A stretch of 64,000 bases of DNA from Peterkaempfera podocarpi (GTDB taxonomy: Bacteria > Actinomycetota > Actinomycetes > Streptomycetales > Streptomycetaceae), in assembly GCF_042466665.1 (NCBI RefSeq), contig NZ_CP162102.1:1178001-1242000 (forward strand). The letters are read 5' to 3'. Position numbers and translations under genes: made by a program. The notes beneath the pieces are model-generated. The model was not told the DNA's origin. It was given only the letters and a program-made list of their open reading frames with translations, and did not search any database. Shown here piece by piece: positions 54,300 through 62,741 of this stretch. Within the stretch, counting starts at the first letter, position 1, and every line of letters begins with the position of its first letter.

Positions 54300-54332
54300 G
54301 CCTCTAGATCAAGTAGTGGACGGGGAGGGGCG

Positions 54333-54791
54333 GTGGCCGAGGTCGCGGCGGGGCTGAGCATCGGGCAGGTGGCCGAGCTGACCGGCCTGAGCGTGCACGC
54401 GCTGCGCTTCTACGAGCGCGAGGGCATCCTGCTGAGCGGTCCCGTCCGGCGCAGCCCGGGCGGCCGCCGCGTCTACACCGAGGACGACGTCGACTGGCTC
54501 AACCTCTGCATCGTCCTGCGTGCCTCGGGCATGCCGCTGCCCGCCATCCGTCGCTATACCGAGCTCGCCCGCGACGGCGCCGGCACCGAGCACGAACGGC
54601 TCGCCCTCCTGCACGAGCACGAGGACCGGGTCGTCGGGCAGATCACCGAGCTCACCCGCTGCCTGGACCTGATCCGCTACAAGGTCGCGGTGTACGAGGA
54701 CCTGGTGGAGGCGGGCGCCGCCGAGCACAGCTGCAACCCGACCAGCGGCACCCCGAACGCGGAAGAAGACGGCCGCACGCCGGCGAACTGA
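54333..54791 (+). CDS. MerR-family regulator
   Basis: 152-residue regulator with the MerR HTH (SIGQVAELTGLSVHALRFYE, then EREGILLSGPVRRSPGGRRVY), a coiled-coil dimer helix and a C-terminal tail with one cysteine (HSCNPTSG). The GTG start follows GGGGAGGGG. It is probably an activator of itself and the divergent reductase through the dyad at 54281-54299. Confidence 0.88.
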   Translation: MAEVAAGLSIGQVAELTGLSVHALRFYEREGILLSGPVRRSPGGRRVYTEDDVDWLNLCIVLRASGMPLPAIRRYTELARDGAGTEHERLALLHEHEDRVVGQITELTRCLDLIRYKVAVYEDLVEAGAAEHSCNPTSGTPNAEEDGRTPAN

Positions 54792-55145
54792 CGGCGAAGG
54801 GGCACGGTGGGTCCGCAGCCGCTACGGCACAGGCGTTCGTCGCGTCGCATCCGATCGGGACCTGCCCGGCCAGCCTTCGGTCGGCCCGCACGGTTCAAGG
54901 CGCCGACCGCCGGCTGTGCGTGGTCGTGCTCCGCACCCACGCCTCAAACACCCGGTGAGGGGCTCGGGCTGCTCTGGTCGGATGTGCACCTGGTGGAACG
55001 CAAGCTGTTCGCCCGCTGGCGCCGGCCTGCCGGTCGCCGGTCGCCGGTCGCCGTCAACAACGAAGCTGTGTGGTGGGATGCCCCGGCGCAGCTGGCCGCA
55101 CGACCCGACTACCTGTGCCACGGGTTTGCCATTCATGATGGTCCG
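54792..55145 (+). other. Gap with possible integrase scrap
   Basis: No intact gene. One plus frame contains GLGLLWSDVHLVERKLFARW near 54960-55020, faintly like the tyrosine recombinase motif GLRWSDVDL. The match is short and could be chance. Confidence 0.2.
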
Positions 55146-55766
55146 ATGCCTTCTGATCACAGCCGTCCGGTCGCTGCCACGCCGGGCTACGCCAAGGGCC
55201 GGGCGCGCCGCGAGGAGATCATCGCCGCGGCGGCAACCGTGTACGCCGATGCCGGATACGACGGAGCGTCGTTGCGGGAGATCGCGAAGCGGGTCGGCAT
55301 CAGCCACGCGGGGCTGGGCTACTACTTCCCGAACCGTGAGGCGCTGCTGGCGGCCGTGCTGGAGCGGCGTGATGAGGAGGACACCGCCCGTGGCGGTCCG
55401 CCGGGAACGCCCGGCCTGGACGGGGTGCGGCGCATGCTGGACCTCGCCGCCCACAATGAGCGCCATCCCGGGATGGTCGAGCTCTATGTGCGTCTGGCGG
55501 CCGAGGCGGTCGAACAGGAGCATCCGGCCCATGCCTACTTCACCCGGCATTACCGCGACGCCCGCGACTACATGCGCTCCTGCTTCGCGGCGCTGGCGGT
55601 GGCCGGGCAGCTTCGGGAGGGTGTCGATCCGACTGCGGCCGCGGCGAGTTTTGTCGCGTTGATGGACGGCCTGCAGGTGCAGTGGCTGGCCAACCCCGAC
55701 CAGGTCGACATGGTCGGGGCACTGCGGTTCTTCCTCCAGCAGGTGCTGTCGGTGCCGCTCGGCTGA
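55146..55766 (+). CDS. TetR-family regulator
   Basis: 206-residue regulator with N-terminal HTH (SLREIAKRVGISHAGLGYYF) and a C-terminal domain ending VALMDGLQVQWLANPDQVDM and beyond, the TetR_C_6-like pattern. No divergent partner: the MITE and a convergent MATE gene follow. Target and ligand unknown. Confidence 0.85.
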   Translation: MPSDHSRPVAATPGYAKGRARREEIIAAAATVYADAGYDGASLREIAKRVGISHAGLGYYFPNREALLAAVLERRDEEDTARGGPPGTPGLDGVRRMLDLAAHNERHPGMVELYVRLAAEAVEQEHPAHAYFTRHYRDARDYMRSCFAALAVAGQLREGVDPTAAAASFVALMDGLQVQWLANPDQVDMVGALRFFLQQVLSVPLG

Positions 55767-55844
55767 CGAGACGGACGAGACGGACGAGGACGAGGGTTCG
55801 GCCCGGAGCCGGCTGCCCGGTGGGCGGGCCCTGGTGGCGTGAGG

Positions 55845-56070
55845 CTAGTGCCGCCCCCGCCGACGTTTGCCCTCCCCCAGCCTGGCGGCCGGGAGGTGCC
55901 CCCACGCCGCGGCGTCTGGTGCGTGCGATCGCAAGGCGGCCGGAAGCCCTTGTACTGGGTCGTACCTGGGCTTTCGGCCAACGCAGCGAGCGTGCGTGCC
56001 TGGGGGCACCTCCCGGCCGAAGGCCGGGGGAGCGTCGCGGCAGGGCAAAGGTTGGCGGGGGCGGCACTAG
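55845..56070. mobile_element. 226-bp MITE with long imperfect inverted repeats
   Basis: It begins CTAGTGCCGCCCCCGCC and ends with the exact complement; outer arms of about 65-80 bases remain similar (TTTGCCCT, CGGCCGGGAGGTGCCCCCA in both). CTAG at each end may be the target duplication. There is no transposase inside. Its right end overlaps the MATE gene's last codon and provides its TAG stop (56067-56069). Confidence 0.8.
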
Positions 56071-57410
56071 CTCCTCAGCCACCGCAGGAGGAGCAGTGCG
56101 GCTGCCGCGGAGACGAGTTCTCCGGCGGCAAGCGCGATCCAGACGCCGGTCACTCCGGTGCTGCCGAGTGCGAGGACCATCGGAGCCTTGATCAGCAGAA
56201 GCGTGCCGACGGAGATCGTGTAGGACGCCTTGGGCTGCCCGACGGCCTGGAAGTAGCCCGAAACGAGTGGCACCAAGCCTGCGGCGGCGAGTCCGACCGC
56301 GATGATCCGCAGCGCTGCCGCTGCTGTCTCGGTGACCTGCTGATCGGTGGCGAAGACCGCCGAGAGGGGCCCGGCGAGCAGCAGGAGGGCGGCCAGCGCG
56401 AGCGCGCCGTACAGCAGCGTGGCCCGAAGCGCCAGCGTACGGGCGCGGCGGACCCGGTCCGGCAGGCGTCGCCCGGTGTTGTAACCGACCACCGGCTGCA
56501 GGCCCTGGCTGATTCCCAGCTGAGGCATCGACACAAAGGTCTGCAGTCGCGCGCAGATCGCATAGGCCGCCAGCGCGGTGGCACTGCCGGACGCGGCGAG
56601 CGAGGTGTTGACGAGCACAGCGAGCAGCGTGGCGCCGAGGCCGGCGAGGAACGAAGGAGCACCGACGCCCAGCAGGGCGCCGACGGTTGGTCCGTGCGGG
56701 CGCAGGTCGGCCCGGGTGATGCGGTAGGGGCGGCCCTGCTGCAGGAAGAAGAACCACAGGCTCATCCCGGCCGAGACTGACTGCCCGCCCACGGTGCCGA
56801 GCGCCGCGCCGCGGACGCCCAGGTGGAGCCAGAAGATCAGCAGCGGGTCGAGGGTGATCTGCGTCAGCACCGGGATCAGCCAGAGCAGGGTGGAGAAGCG
56901 CATGCGGCCCTCGGCGCGGACCAGGCTGGAGAACCCGGTCGACACCACCGCTCCCCCCAGCAGGACCACAGCGTACTGACGGGCGGTGTCATGCATGGCG
57001 CCGCGGGCACCGAGTGCCGTGAGCAGGGGGTCGAGGGCGAGCAGTCCGGTGACGGTGACCAGGGCTGCGCCGGCCCAGAACAGGGTGAAGGCGTTTCCTG
57101 CGGCGCGTGCCGCGCCTGCCGTGTCGCCCGCGCCGAGGCTGCGCGAGACCAGGGACGCCCCGCCGGCGCCGACCGTGGTGGAGAGGGCGCCGAGCAGCAG
57201 CAGGGCCGGGGCCACCAGGTTGACCGCGGCCATGGCCGAGGTTCCCACCCCGTGGGCGACGAACCATGCGTTGGTGAGCGCGTAGATCCCGTAGACGCCG
57301 ACGGAGACGGTGGTCTGCGCGCAGGTCTGCCACAGCAGCCGTCCGACCGGCCGGGTCCCGAGGGCCTCGGCCTGGTCGAGCGGTGTGCGCCGTACGGGGG
57401 TCGTGCTCAC
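56067..57410 (-). CDS. MATE-family exporter, 3' end altered by the MITE
   Basis: 447-residue membrane protein of the MATE (DinF/NorM-type) multidrug exporters, about 12 hydrophobic segments, with QTTVSVGVYGIYALTNAWFV and the late GYFQAVGQPKAS motif. The GTG start overlaps the stop of the kinase-like gene by four bases. The stop codon lies within the MITE end, so the original C-terminus was cut or replaced; the twelfth segment seems present, and the loss may be only a few tail residues. It is probably still functional. Substrate unknown. Confidence 0.87.
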   Translation of the reverse strand: MSTTPVRRTPLDQAEALGTRPVGRLLWQTCAQTTVSVGVYGIYALTNAWFVAHGVGTSAMAAVNLVAPALLLLGALSTTVGAGGASLVSRSLGAGDTAGAARAAGNAFTLFWAGAALVTVTGLLALDPLLTALGARGAMHDTARQYAVVLLGGAVVSTGFSSLVRAEGRMRFSTLLWLIPVLTQITLDPLLIFWLHLGVRGAALGTVGGQSVSAGMSLWFFFLQQGRPYRITRADLRPHGPTVGALLGVGAPSFLAGLGATLLAVLVNTSLAASGSATALAAYAICARLQTFVSMPQLGISQGLQPVVGYNTGRRLPDRVRRARTLALRATLLYGALALAALLLLAGPLSAVFATDQQVTETAAAALRIIAVGLAAAGLVPLVSGYFQAVGQPKASYTISVGTLLLIKAPMVLALGSTGVTGVWIALAAGELVSAAAALLLLRWLRS

Positions 57411-58396
57411 TGCTCGGCGCGCCCCAGCAGCGCCATGGTCTCGTTCAGGCGCTCGCGGGCCCAGTCGTACTGCACGGTGTCGGTGTGTCCGCGGTAGACG
57501 GTCTCGATCACCATGATCAGCACCAGGTAGAGGCAGTAGATCCTGCGCCGCACCTGCTCGGTCCCGGTCGGCTCGCCGCGGCCGTAGCCTCGCAGGAACG
57601 CCGAGGGGTCGCCGAACGCGCTCAGCTCGGTGCCGGCGAAGCAGCCCTCGATCAGCGGGTCGCCGTAGAAGGCGCGCTCGTGGTCGATGATGCACGCGAT
57701 GGCGCCGTCACGGACCATGACATTGCTGTCCCACAGGTCCCATTCGACGTACCTGGGGTCGGTGACCTCGTCCAGGCTCCAGGCGTGCTCGCGGAAGATC
57801 TCGCGCACGGTCCCGTAGTCCCACCCCAGTTCGACGCCGCGCTGTTCGCCGTTTCGGAGCACGTCCTCGAACATGCCGGTGAACACCGTGCGCCAGCTGG
57901 GGCTCCAGGGGCCGGCCAGCGGTCCGAAGCCGGGACCGCGGATCTCGTTGAGCTCACGGTTGGCCGCGCCGAGCGCCTCGAAGTACGCGTCCCGCTCGGC
58001 CGTGGGCAGGGAGGCGCCGATGATCCCCAGGTTGTCCGCGTCCACGTACGGCATGAAGAAGTAGTCGGCGTCGCAGAGTTCGTGGGTCCGGTCCGCGAAG
58101 TCGACGACCGGCACGGGCACCTTGGTCCGCTCGGCGATGAGCCGGAGGGCGGCCAGTTCGATCGCCATCGCCCCGCGCTCGTACGTCATCACCTCGACCG
58201 CCGGCGGCGGGGCTATCTTGAGCACCACCCGGGAGCCGTCCCGCAGCCGGATGCGGTAGGCCACGTTGAACCATCCGTGGCCCAGCTCGCTCACCCAGTC
58301 GTCGCCCTGTTCCGGGACCTGCTCGGCGCCGTAGGCGCGGGCGATCATCGCGCGCAGGGTCTGCGGCGACTGACGGTTCTTGGTGATGCTCTCCAA
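57407..58396 (-). CDS. Aminoglycoside-phosphotransferase-fold kinase
   Basis: 329-residue APH/choline-kinase fold. The ATP lobe carries RVVLKIAPP; the catalytic loop reads EWDLWDSN, which keeps the Asp and Asn of HGDxxxxN but has EW in place of HG; the metal site is IIDHERAFYGDP. The TTG at 58396 was chosen because GGAGGGCGGG precedes it. Coupled to the MATE exporter by a 4-base overlap, a modify-and-export pairing that suggests self-protection against a small molecule, though its phosphate acceptor is unknown. A 42-bp palindrome lies 47 bases upstream. Confidence 0.82.
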   Translation of the reverse strand: MESITKNRQSPQTLRAMIARAYGAEQVPEQGDDWVSELGHGWFNVAYRIRLRDGSRVVLKIAPPPAVEVMTYERGAMAIELAALRLIAERTKVPVPVVDFADRTHELCDADYFFMPYVDADNLGIIGASLPTAERDAYFEALGAANRELNEIRGPGFGPLAGPWSPSWRTVFTGMFEDVLRNGEQRGVELGWDYGTVREIFREHAWSLDEVTDPRYVEWDLWDSNVMVRDGAIACIIDHERAFYGDPLIEGCFAGTELSAFGDPSAFLRGYGRGEPTGTEQVRRRIYCLYLVLIMVIETVYRGHTDTVQYDWARERLNETMALLGRAEQ

Positions 58397-58442
58397 CGGT
58401 TCCCGCCCTCCGATCGATGCGGATCCGACCTGATCCGCTGGA

Positions 58443-58484
58443 CCTGGTGAAGATTTCTACCAGCTGGCAGAAATCTTCACCAGG
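58443..58484. promoter_or_regulatory. Near-perfect 42-bp palindrome upstream of the kinase/MATE pair
   Basis: Two perfect 16-base arms (58443-58458 and 58469-58484, CCTGGTGAAGATTTCT and its complement) enclose A-CCAGCTGG-C, itself palindromic, so only one base pair in 21 mismatches. No T tract follows. Position suggests an operator or a cruciform. Confidence 0.7.
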
Positions 58485-58969
58485 CCCCTCTCAGCCGGAT
58501 GCACGTGGAGGCGGAGATGGCCCGGATGCGGCCCGCCAGACCCGGGCGGTACCCGGCCCGGTGCCGGTCCGGTACCGCGCGGTGGTACGCAGGCGTTCGG
58601 GCGGTGGCACGCGGGCGCTCGGGAAAGACGGCATGGGCGGGCCCTTCGGGGGCGGCCCACAGCCGGCGGGCCGCTTCGGGGCCACTGGCGACCGCATCCG
58701 ACCGCACCGCAACCACGCACCGACCGCCGGGCCCGGTGCCCCCGAAGGCCGCGAGCGGAAGCCGACGGCGTGGTCGCCGGCCCCTTGGCGGGCACTGCAC
58801 GGATGCGGGCACGGAACTCGTCGCCGGCCATGGATCGACAGAACGTCAGGTCATACCGGCCGTAGCAGCATTGCCACATCCCCGCGCGGTCACGCCTGAG
58901 TTCGTGTGCGAGTCGGGAGGCGAGGCGCGCGCCTTGCCACCAGAGGTGGCGCGGTGGAAGGCTCGGCAT
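58485..58969. other. Region without a recognisable gene
   Basis: Frames exist on both strands but none has family features; it holds at least the upstream region of the GNAT gene at 58970. GGTGGAAGG before 58970 could be its ribosome site. Confidence 0.45.
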
Positions 58970-59464
58970 ATGTCGATCTTGGTCCGCACCGCTGAACTCA
59001 GGGACGTGCCCGCCCTGGTCCGTCTGCGCATCGCCAACGCCGAACGACACATCCAGCTCGCACCCGACATCTACCGGGTTCCTGACGCCAAGGCCGTACG
59101 GAAGTACTTCGAGGAGGTGGTGTCGGACGGGTCGAAGGTGCTGATCCCGGTCGCAGAGGTGGCGGGCGAGGTGGTGGGGATGGCAGAGGTGGTGATGCTG
59201 GCAGAGCCACCGGGGCACCAGATCCTGGTGCCCCGTCGCGGGGCCGACATCCACACCGTGGTCCTGGACGGACATCGCGGCCAGGGTGTGGGCGCGGCTT
59301 TGGTCGCGGCAGCGCAGCGAGCCGCCGTGGACCGCGGAGTCTCGATCCTCTACGCCGGCATCTTCGCTCCGAACGAGGACGCGGTCGGTTTCTACTCCGC
59401 GGCCGGTTTTGGACCACGCGGCATTCTGCTGAGCAAGGAGCACCAGGGCCCCCCTGCCGTCTGA
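58970..59464 (+). CDS. GNAT acetyltransferase
   Basis: 164-residue acetyltransferase fold: VRTAELRDVPALVRLRIA, beta4 EVAGEVVGMAEVV, acetyl-CoA loop VVLDGHRGQGVGAALVAAAQ (RGxGxG/A) and APNEDAVGFYSAAGF. The ATG at 58970 gives the usual family start; the frame is open upstream without homology. Acceptor unknown. Confidence 0.82.
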   Translation: MSILVRTAELRDVPALVRLRIANAERHIQLAPDIYRVPDAKAVRKYFEEVVSDGSKVLIPVAEVAGEVVGMAEVVMLAEPPGHQILVPRRGADIHTVVLDGHRGQGVGAALVAAAQRAAVDRGVSILYAGIFAPNEDAVGFYSAAGFGPRGILLSKEHQGPPAV

Positions 59465-59672
59465 CGCCGCGGGCGGACTTGCTGGGCGATGTTCATGCGC
59501 GGGGTAACAACCGCACGGAGGCTTTCATGGACGGCCTCCATGTCAGCGCACCACCGCGACCACACCGCGCCCGGCACGCCTCTCTGCGCCTGCGCAAAAC
59601 CAACGCGCCCGCCCGGACTCCCCTCGCCGCCGCGGCCCGAAGAAGGCGGCGATCCTCCATCCGCTCCTGTGA

Positions 59673-60182
59673 CTACCCGGCGTAGGGGTTCCCGCCGAGC
59701 CAGGTGGTGCCGTCGAGCAGTTCGCGTGCCGCGTCCAAGTGGCCGCTGTGGCAGGCGACTTCGGTGAGCACATGGATCAGGATGTGCCGCACGTCAGGCA
59801 GCCGCCAGGTCGGCCAGATCTCCACGGGCCAGAGGGCGGGCTCCTGTTCGGGCTCGGCGGCGACAAGCACCGCGTCCGCCCGCGCGATGGCCGCCCGGTA
59901 GTCCGTGAAGACCTCCTCGGCGCTCATCCCCTCGGGTACGTACCAGTGCGCCTCCGCGCCCGCCGCGAACTGTCCCGCCACATCCGGCTCACCCGCGATC
60001 ACCCCGGGGAACCAGAAGCGTTCGACATCCAGCGTGAGGTGGCGCAGCAGTGCCAGACAGCTCCAGCCGCTGGGCAGCACCGGCCGCCGCAGATCCTCCT
60101 CCGAGAGCCCTTCGAGGATCCCGAGGACGTGTCCGCGCTGGCGGTCCAGGGCGCGCTTGAGGGCGTCGAGTTCGGCGTTCAC
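59673..60182 (-). CDS. DinB/DUF664-family protein
   Basis: 169-residue four-helix-bundle protein with metal-site histidines in LLRHLTLDVERFWFPG and HVLTEVACHSGHLDAARELL. DinB-like DUF664 proteins include mycothiol- or bacillithiol-dependent transferases and many of unknown function. The GTG at 60182 overlaps the stop of the SRPBCC gene by four bases. Confidence 0.83.
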   Translation of the reverse strand: MNAELDALKRALDRQRGHVLGILEGLSEEDLRRPVLPSGWSCLALLRHLTLDVERFWFPGVIAGEPDVAGQFAAGAEAHWYVPEGMSAEEVFTDYRAAIARADAVLVAAEPEQEPALWPVEIWPTWRLPDVRHILIHVLTEVACHSGHLDAARELLDGTTWLGGNPYAG

Positions 60183-60676
60183 CGGGCGGTGCACAATGCG
60201 GCGAGGCGCTCCAGGGTGTTCGCCATCTGCGTCCGCCACCAGGCGTGCCCGCTGTCCACTTCTGCGCGTTTGTCCTCCGGCATCCGCGAACCGTCGAACG
60301 TCTCGGTCACGACCGTCGCCCCGGGCGCGTCCGGGACCAGGTCGAAGATCCACCGGTGGCCCCACGCGGCCCCGGGCGCGCTGGCGTCCGGGTGTCCGCG
60401 ACCGGGTTTGGGCTCCCAGCCGATGCGGCGGTCCGGCTCGTACTCGACGATGTGGTTGTTCATCTCGTAGTCGCCGTAGCGCTCATAGTGCATCCGCATC
60501 ACAAAGACGTCCCCGACGCCGGAGACCACGGCGTCGGAGACGCCACCTCGCAGCATCCCCGAGCCGTCGAGGTCCGGGTGCCGTCCGGGGTCGGCCAAGA
60601 TCCGAAAGATATCCCCCGCCGGAGCCCCGATGCGCCGGGACACCACCACCACGGACTCGCCCGCCGTACTCGTCAT
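60179..60676 (-). CDS. SRPBCC (START/Bet v1-like) protein
   Basis: 165-residue helix-grip protein: VVVSRRIGAPAGDIFRILAD, then PGRHPDLDGSG and an ending WWRTQMANTLERLAAL. Such proteins bind hydrophobic ligands or act as dehydratases/cyclases; nothing here decides. Translationally coupled to the DinB gene downstream. Confidence 0.83.
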   Translation of the reverse strand: MTSTAGESVVVVSRRIGAPAGDIFRILADPGRHPDLDGSGMLRGGVSDAVVSGVGDVFVMRMHYERYGDYEMNNHIVEYEPDRRIGWEPKPGRGHPDASAPGAAWGHRWIFDLVPDAPGATVVTETFDGSRMPEDKRAEVDSGHAWWRTQMANTLERLAALCTAR

Positions 60677-61457
60677 CCCCGCTCCTCCGCCAAGCGCAGA
60701 TCATGAAACTGACTCCGGTCCGGACGCTACACGGCGGGTACGACAACACCTGGCCGAGCACCTACGAGCCCCGCCCCGTGCGGACTCCCAGCAGACCAGC
60801 GCCGGCGCCGGAACCCTGCGCCCTCGGGTCGGCAGCCGGTCAGCGAGTGCCGCCGGGCCGTGCGACGTCGTCGATCGCCGGCCACGGTTCAGCGGCCACG
60901 GTTCAGCGGCCACGGCCGACGGGGTGACGCCGGCGAAGGCCATGACGTCACAGTGCAGCGGGCACTGGTCGGCGTGGCCCCCCTCCGACCGACCTTCACC
61001 GGCGCCGGCCGGGTCGCGACGGGGACGAGAGGTCCGGCCGCCTTTCGTCGCCTCCCCCATCGGTGCCGCCCGAACAGCAGGTATGTCGGCCCTGTGTCAT
61101 TCATATGTCATCTCCCATCGATCCATGGAACATCGTTCACGAGGGTGATCGAATAGTGATCCGCCCGGTGGTGCGGAACGCCGGCGGCAGCACGGCCGAC
61201 GACCACACATCGTGGGCCACGGCCCACGCCAACGTGGGCCGACGCATGGTGACGGCGGGTGAATCCCGAGGCCAGGGGTTCAACCGTGGACGGCGCCGCA
61301 CAGGCGACCGGGCAACCCGGGTGGACGTCGTGGCGCATCGGTTGGCCCTTCGTCGACCGGCCCTGGGCGAGCGATGACCACCCATGGAGGTCTCCGGCCT
61401 CACCGCGGGGCGCCGGAGGCGCAGTAGGACGAGATCACGTACTTTCTGGAGCAGCGA
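60677..61457. other. Gap with direct repeats and an AraC scrap
   Basis: No intact gene. The unit CGGCCACGGTTCAG repeats about 2.6 times at 60882-60916, next to the regulator remnant at 60905-60990. The rest up to the peptidase-like gene is unassigned. Confidence 0.5.
60905..60990 (-). pseudogene. Remnant of an AraC-family second HTH
   Basis: On the minus strand this reads GGHADQCPLHCDVMAFAGVTP, matching GYADQSHLHRDVMAFTGATP of the AraC regulator at 44143-45045, and the DNA is also similar (GCCATGACGTCACAGTGCAG against GCCATGACGTCACGGTGCAG). Sequence on both sides has no regulator homology, so only about 80-90 bases survive. Confidence 0.7.
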
Positions 61458-62741
61458 ATGACTTCCCATCGATCGGCCCTTCCTGACCTGCCGTCACGCC
61501 GGACCGTGCTCGCCGCCGGAGCCGCCGGAGCCGCCGTTGCCGGCCTCACCGCCTTGGGCTCCACCCCGGCTCAGGCCGACACCGGCCGCCGGCCGGTCGG
61601 CGCCGCCGGCAGCCGCGTCGGGACCGGCGCCTCGCTCTACTCCGTGGTCGAGGCCTACAGCACCTGGCACCACCGCACCGGAACCGGTGACGAGGCAGCC
61701 GCCCTCCGGTGGCTGGAGGGTGAGCTGCGAGGTCTTGGCGCGGTGACCGGCCGCTGGCACTACGACTACCCGCACTACGAGTGGCAGGCGCAGGTCCGGG
61801 TCGGGAACGTCAGCGTGCCGACCGTCCCGCTGTACTACGAGGGTGTCGGCCGGGTGAGGGACCGCGCAGACTTCATACGACCCGTGAGGACCAGCAAGGA
61901 CGGCAGCGACCCCGCCGTACTCGCGGCGGTGGCGGAGGCCGCGCAGGCCGGAGCCAAGGTTGCGGTCCTGCCCACGACCAGCACGACCGCGAGCTATCCG
62001 GCGTACGACGGGCTGGTCGCCTACAACAGCGACCCTGACGCGGCGAAGACCGGTGTCCCCACACTGCTCGTCCCCGGACAGGTCGCGGACCTGATCCAGC
62101 GCCACGGAGCCGACGTCGACTTCAGCGCACGCACCCGTCCGGCGCGGACGTACTGCCTGACCGGCTGGTTCGGCACCCGTAGGCCGGTCTCCGACCCCAT
62201 CGTGGTCACCACACCCCTGAGCGGATGGTTCACCTGCGCAGCCGAGCGCGGAACCGGACTCGCGCTGGCGCTCGCCCTGGCCGTGGAGCTCTCCCGCGAA
62301 CACCCGGTGTTCTTCCTCGGCAACACCGGCCATGAGCTCAACAACTACGGTGTACGCGCCTACCTGGCCGACGAGTTCGACCTCCGGCCGCGCGCGGTCT
62401 TCCACCTCGGCTCCGCCCTCGCCGCGGCCGCACCCGGCCCCGACGGGCGTTTCGCACTCGCCCCCCGGGGCGCTGCCAGCAATCCGGCCTTTGCCGCGGT
62501 GCCCGGCCTCGCCGACGACCTCGCCACGGCGCGGTTCAGCCAGGCCGCCAAGTTCCCCGGTGAAGGCGCGGTGTGGAACCAGATCCTCGGGCCGTCCGTC
62601 CCGCTGCTCTCCCTGGCGGGCAACTTCCGCGAGTTCCACTCCCCGGACGACCTGCCCCACATCACAACCTCCCCCGAGGTACTGGAGCAGGCCTACACCG
62701 CGGTACGGGCTGCGGCGCACGACCTGATCCGCGCCACCTGA
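61458..62741 (+). CDS. Tat-exported M28 peptidase-like protein, metal site incomplete
   Basis: 427-residue exported protein. The twin-arginine signal is SRRTVLAAG (R14-R15), with cleavage probably after AQA near residue 40. The fold resembles M28 aminopeptidase-like proteins: GNTGHELNNYG holds the GHE motif and a FREFHSPDD segment holds the last histidine. The first M28 ligand site, usually HxDS, reads VVTTPLSGWF, so a His and Asp are missing. It may be an inactive relative or a different hydrolase. It has no partner genes. Confidence 0.72.
   Translation: MTSHRSALPDLPSRRTVLAAGAAGAAVAGLTALGSTPAQADTGRRPVGAAGSRVGTGASLYSVVEAYSTWHHRTGTGDEAAALRWLEGELRGLGAVTGRWHYDYPHYEWQAQVRVGNVSVPTVPLYYEGVGRVRDRADFIRPVRTSKDGSDPAVLAAVAEAAQAGAKVAVLPTTSTTASYPAYDGLVAYNSDPDAAKTGVPTLLVPGQVADLIQRHGADVDFSARTRPARTYCLTGWFGTRRPVSDPIVVTTPLSGWFTCAAERGTGLALALALAVELSREHPVFFLGNTGHELNNYGVRAYLADEFDLRPRAVFHLGSALAAAAPGPDGRFALAPRGAASNPAFAAVPGLADDLATARFSQAAKFPGEGAVWNQILGPSVPLLSLAGNFREFHSPDDLPHITTSPEVLEQAYTAVRAAAHDLIRAT

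Noticed and set aside
54960..55020. Tyrosine recombinase gene and attachment site
   Set aside because: Only one short motif-like stretch (LLWSDVHL); no catalytic residues, no tRNA and no flanking direct repeats.
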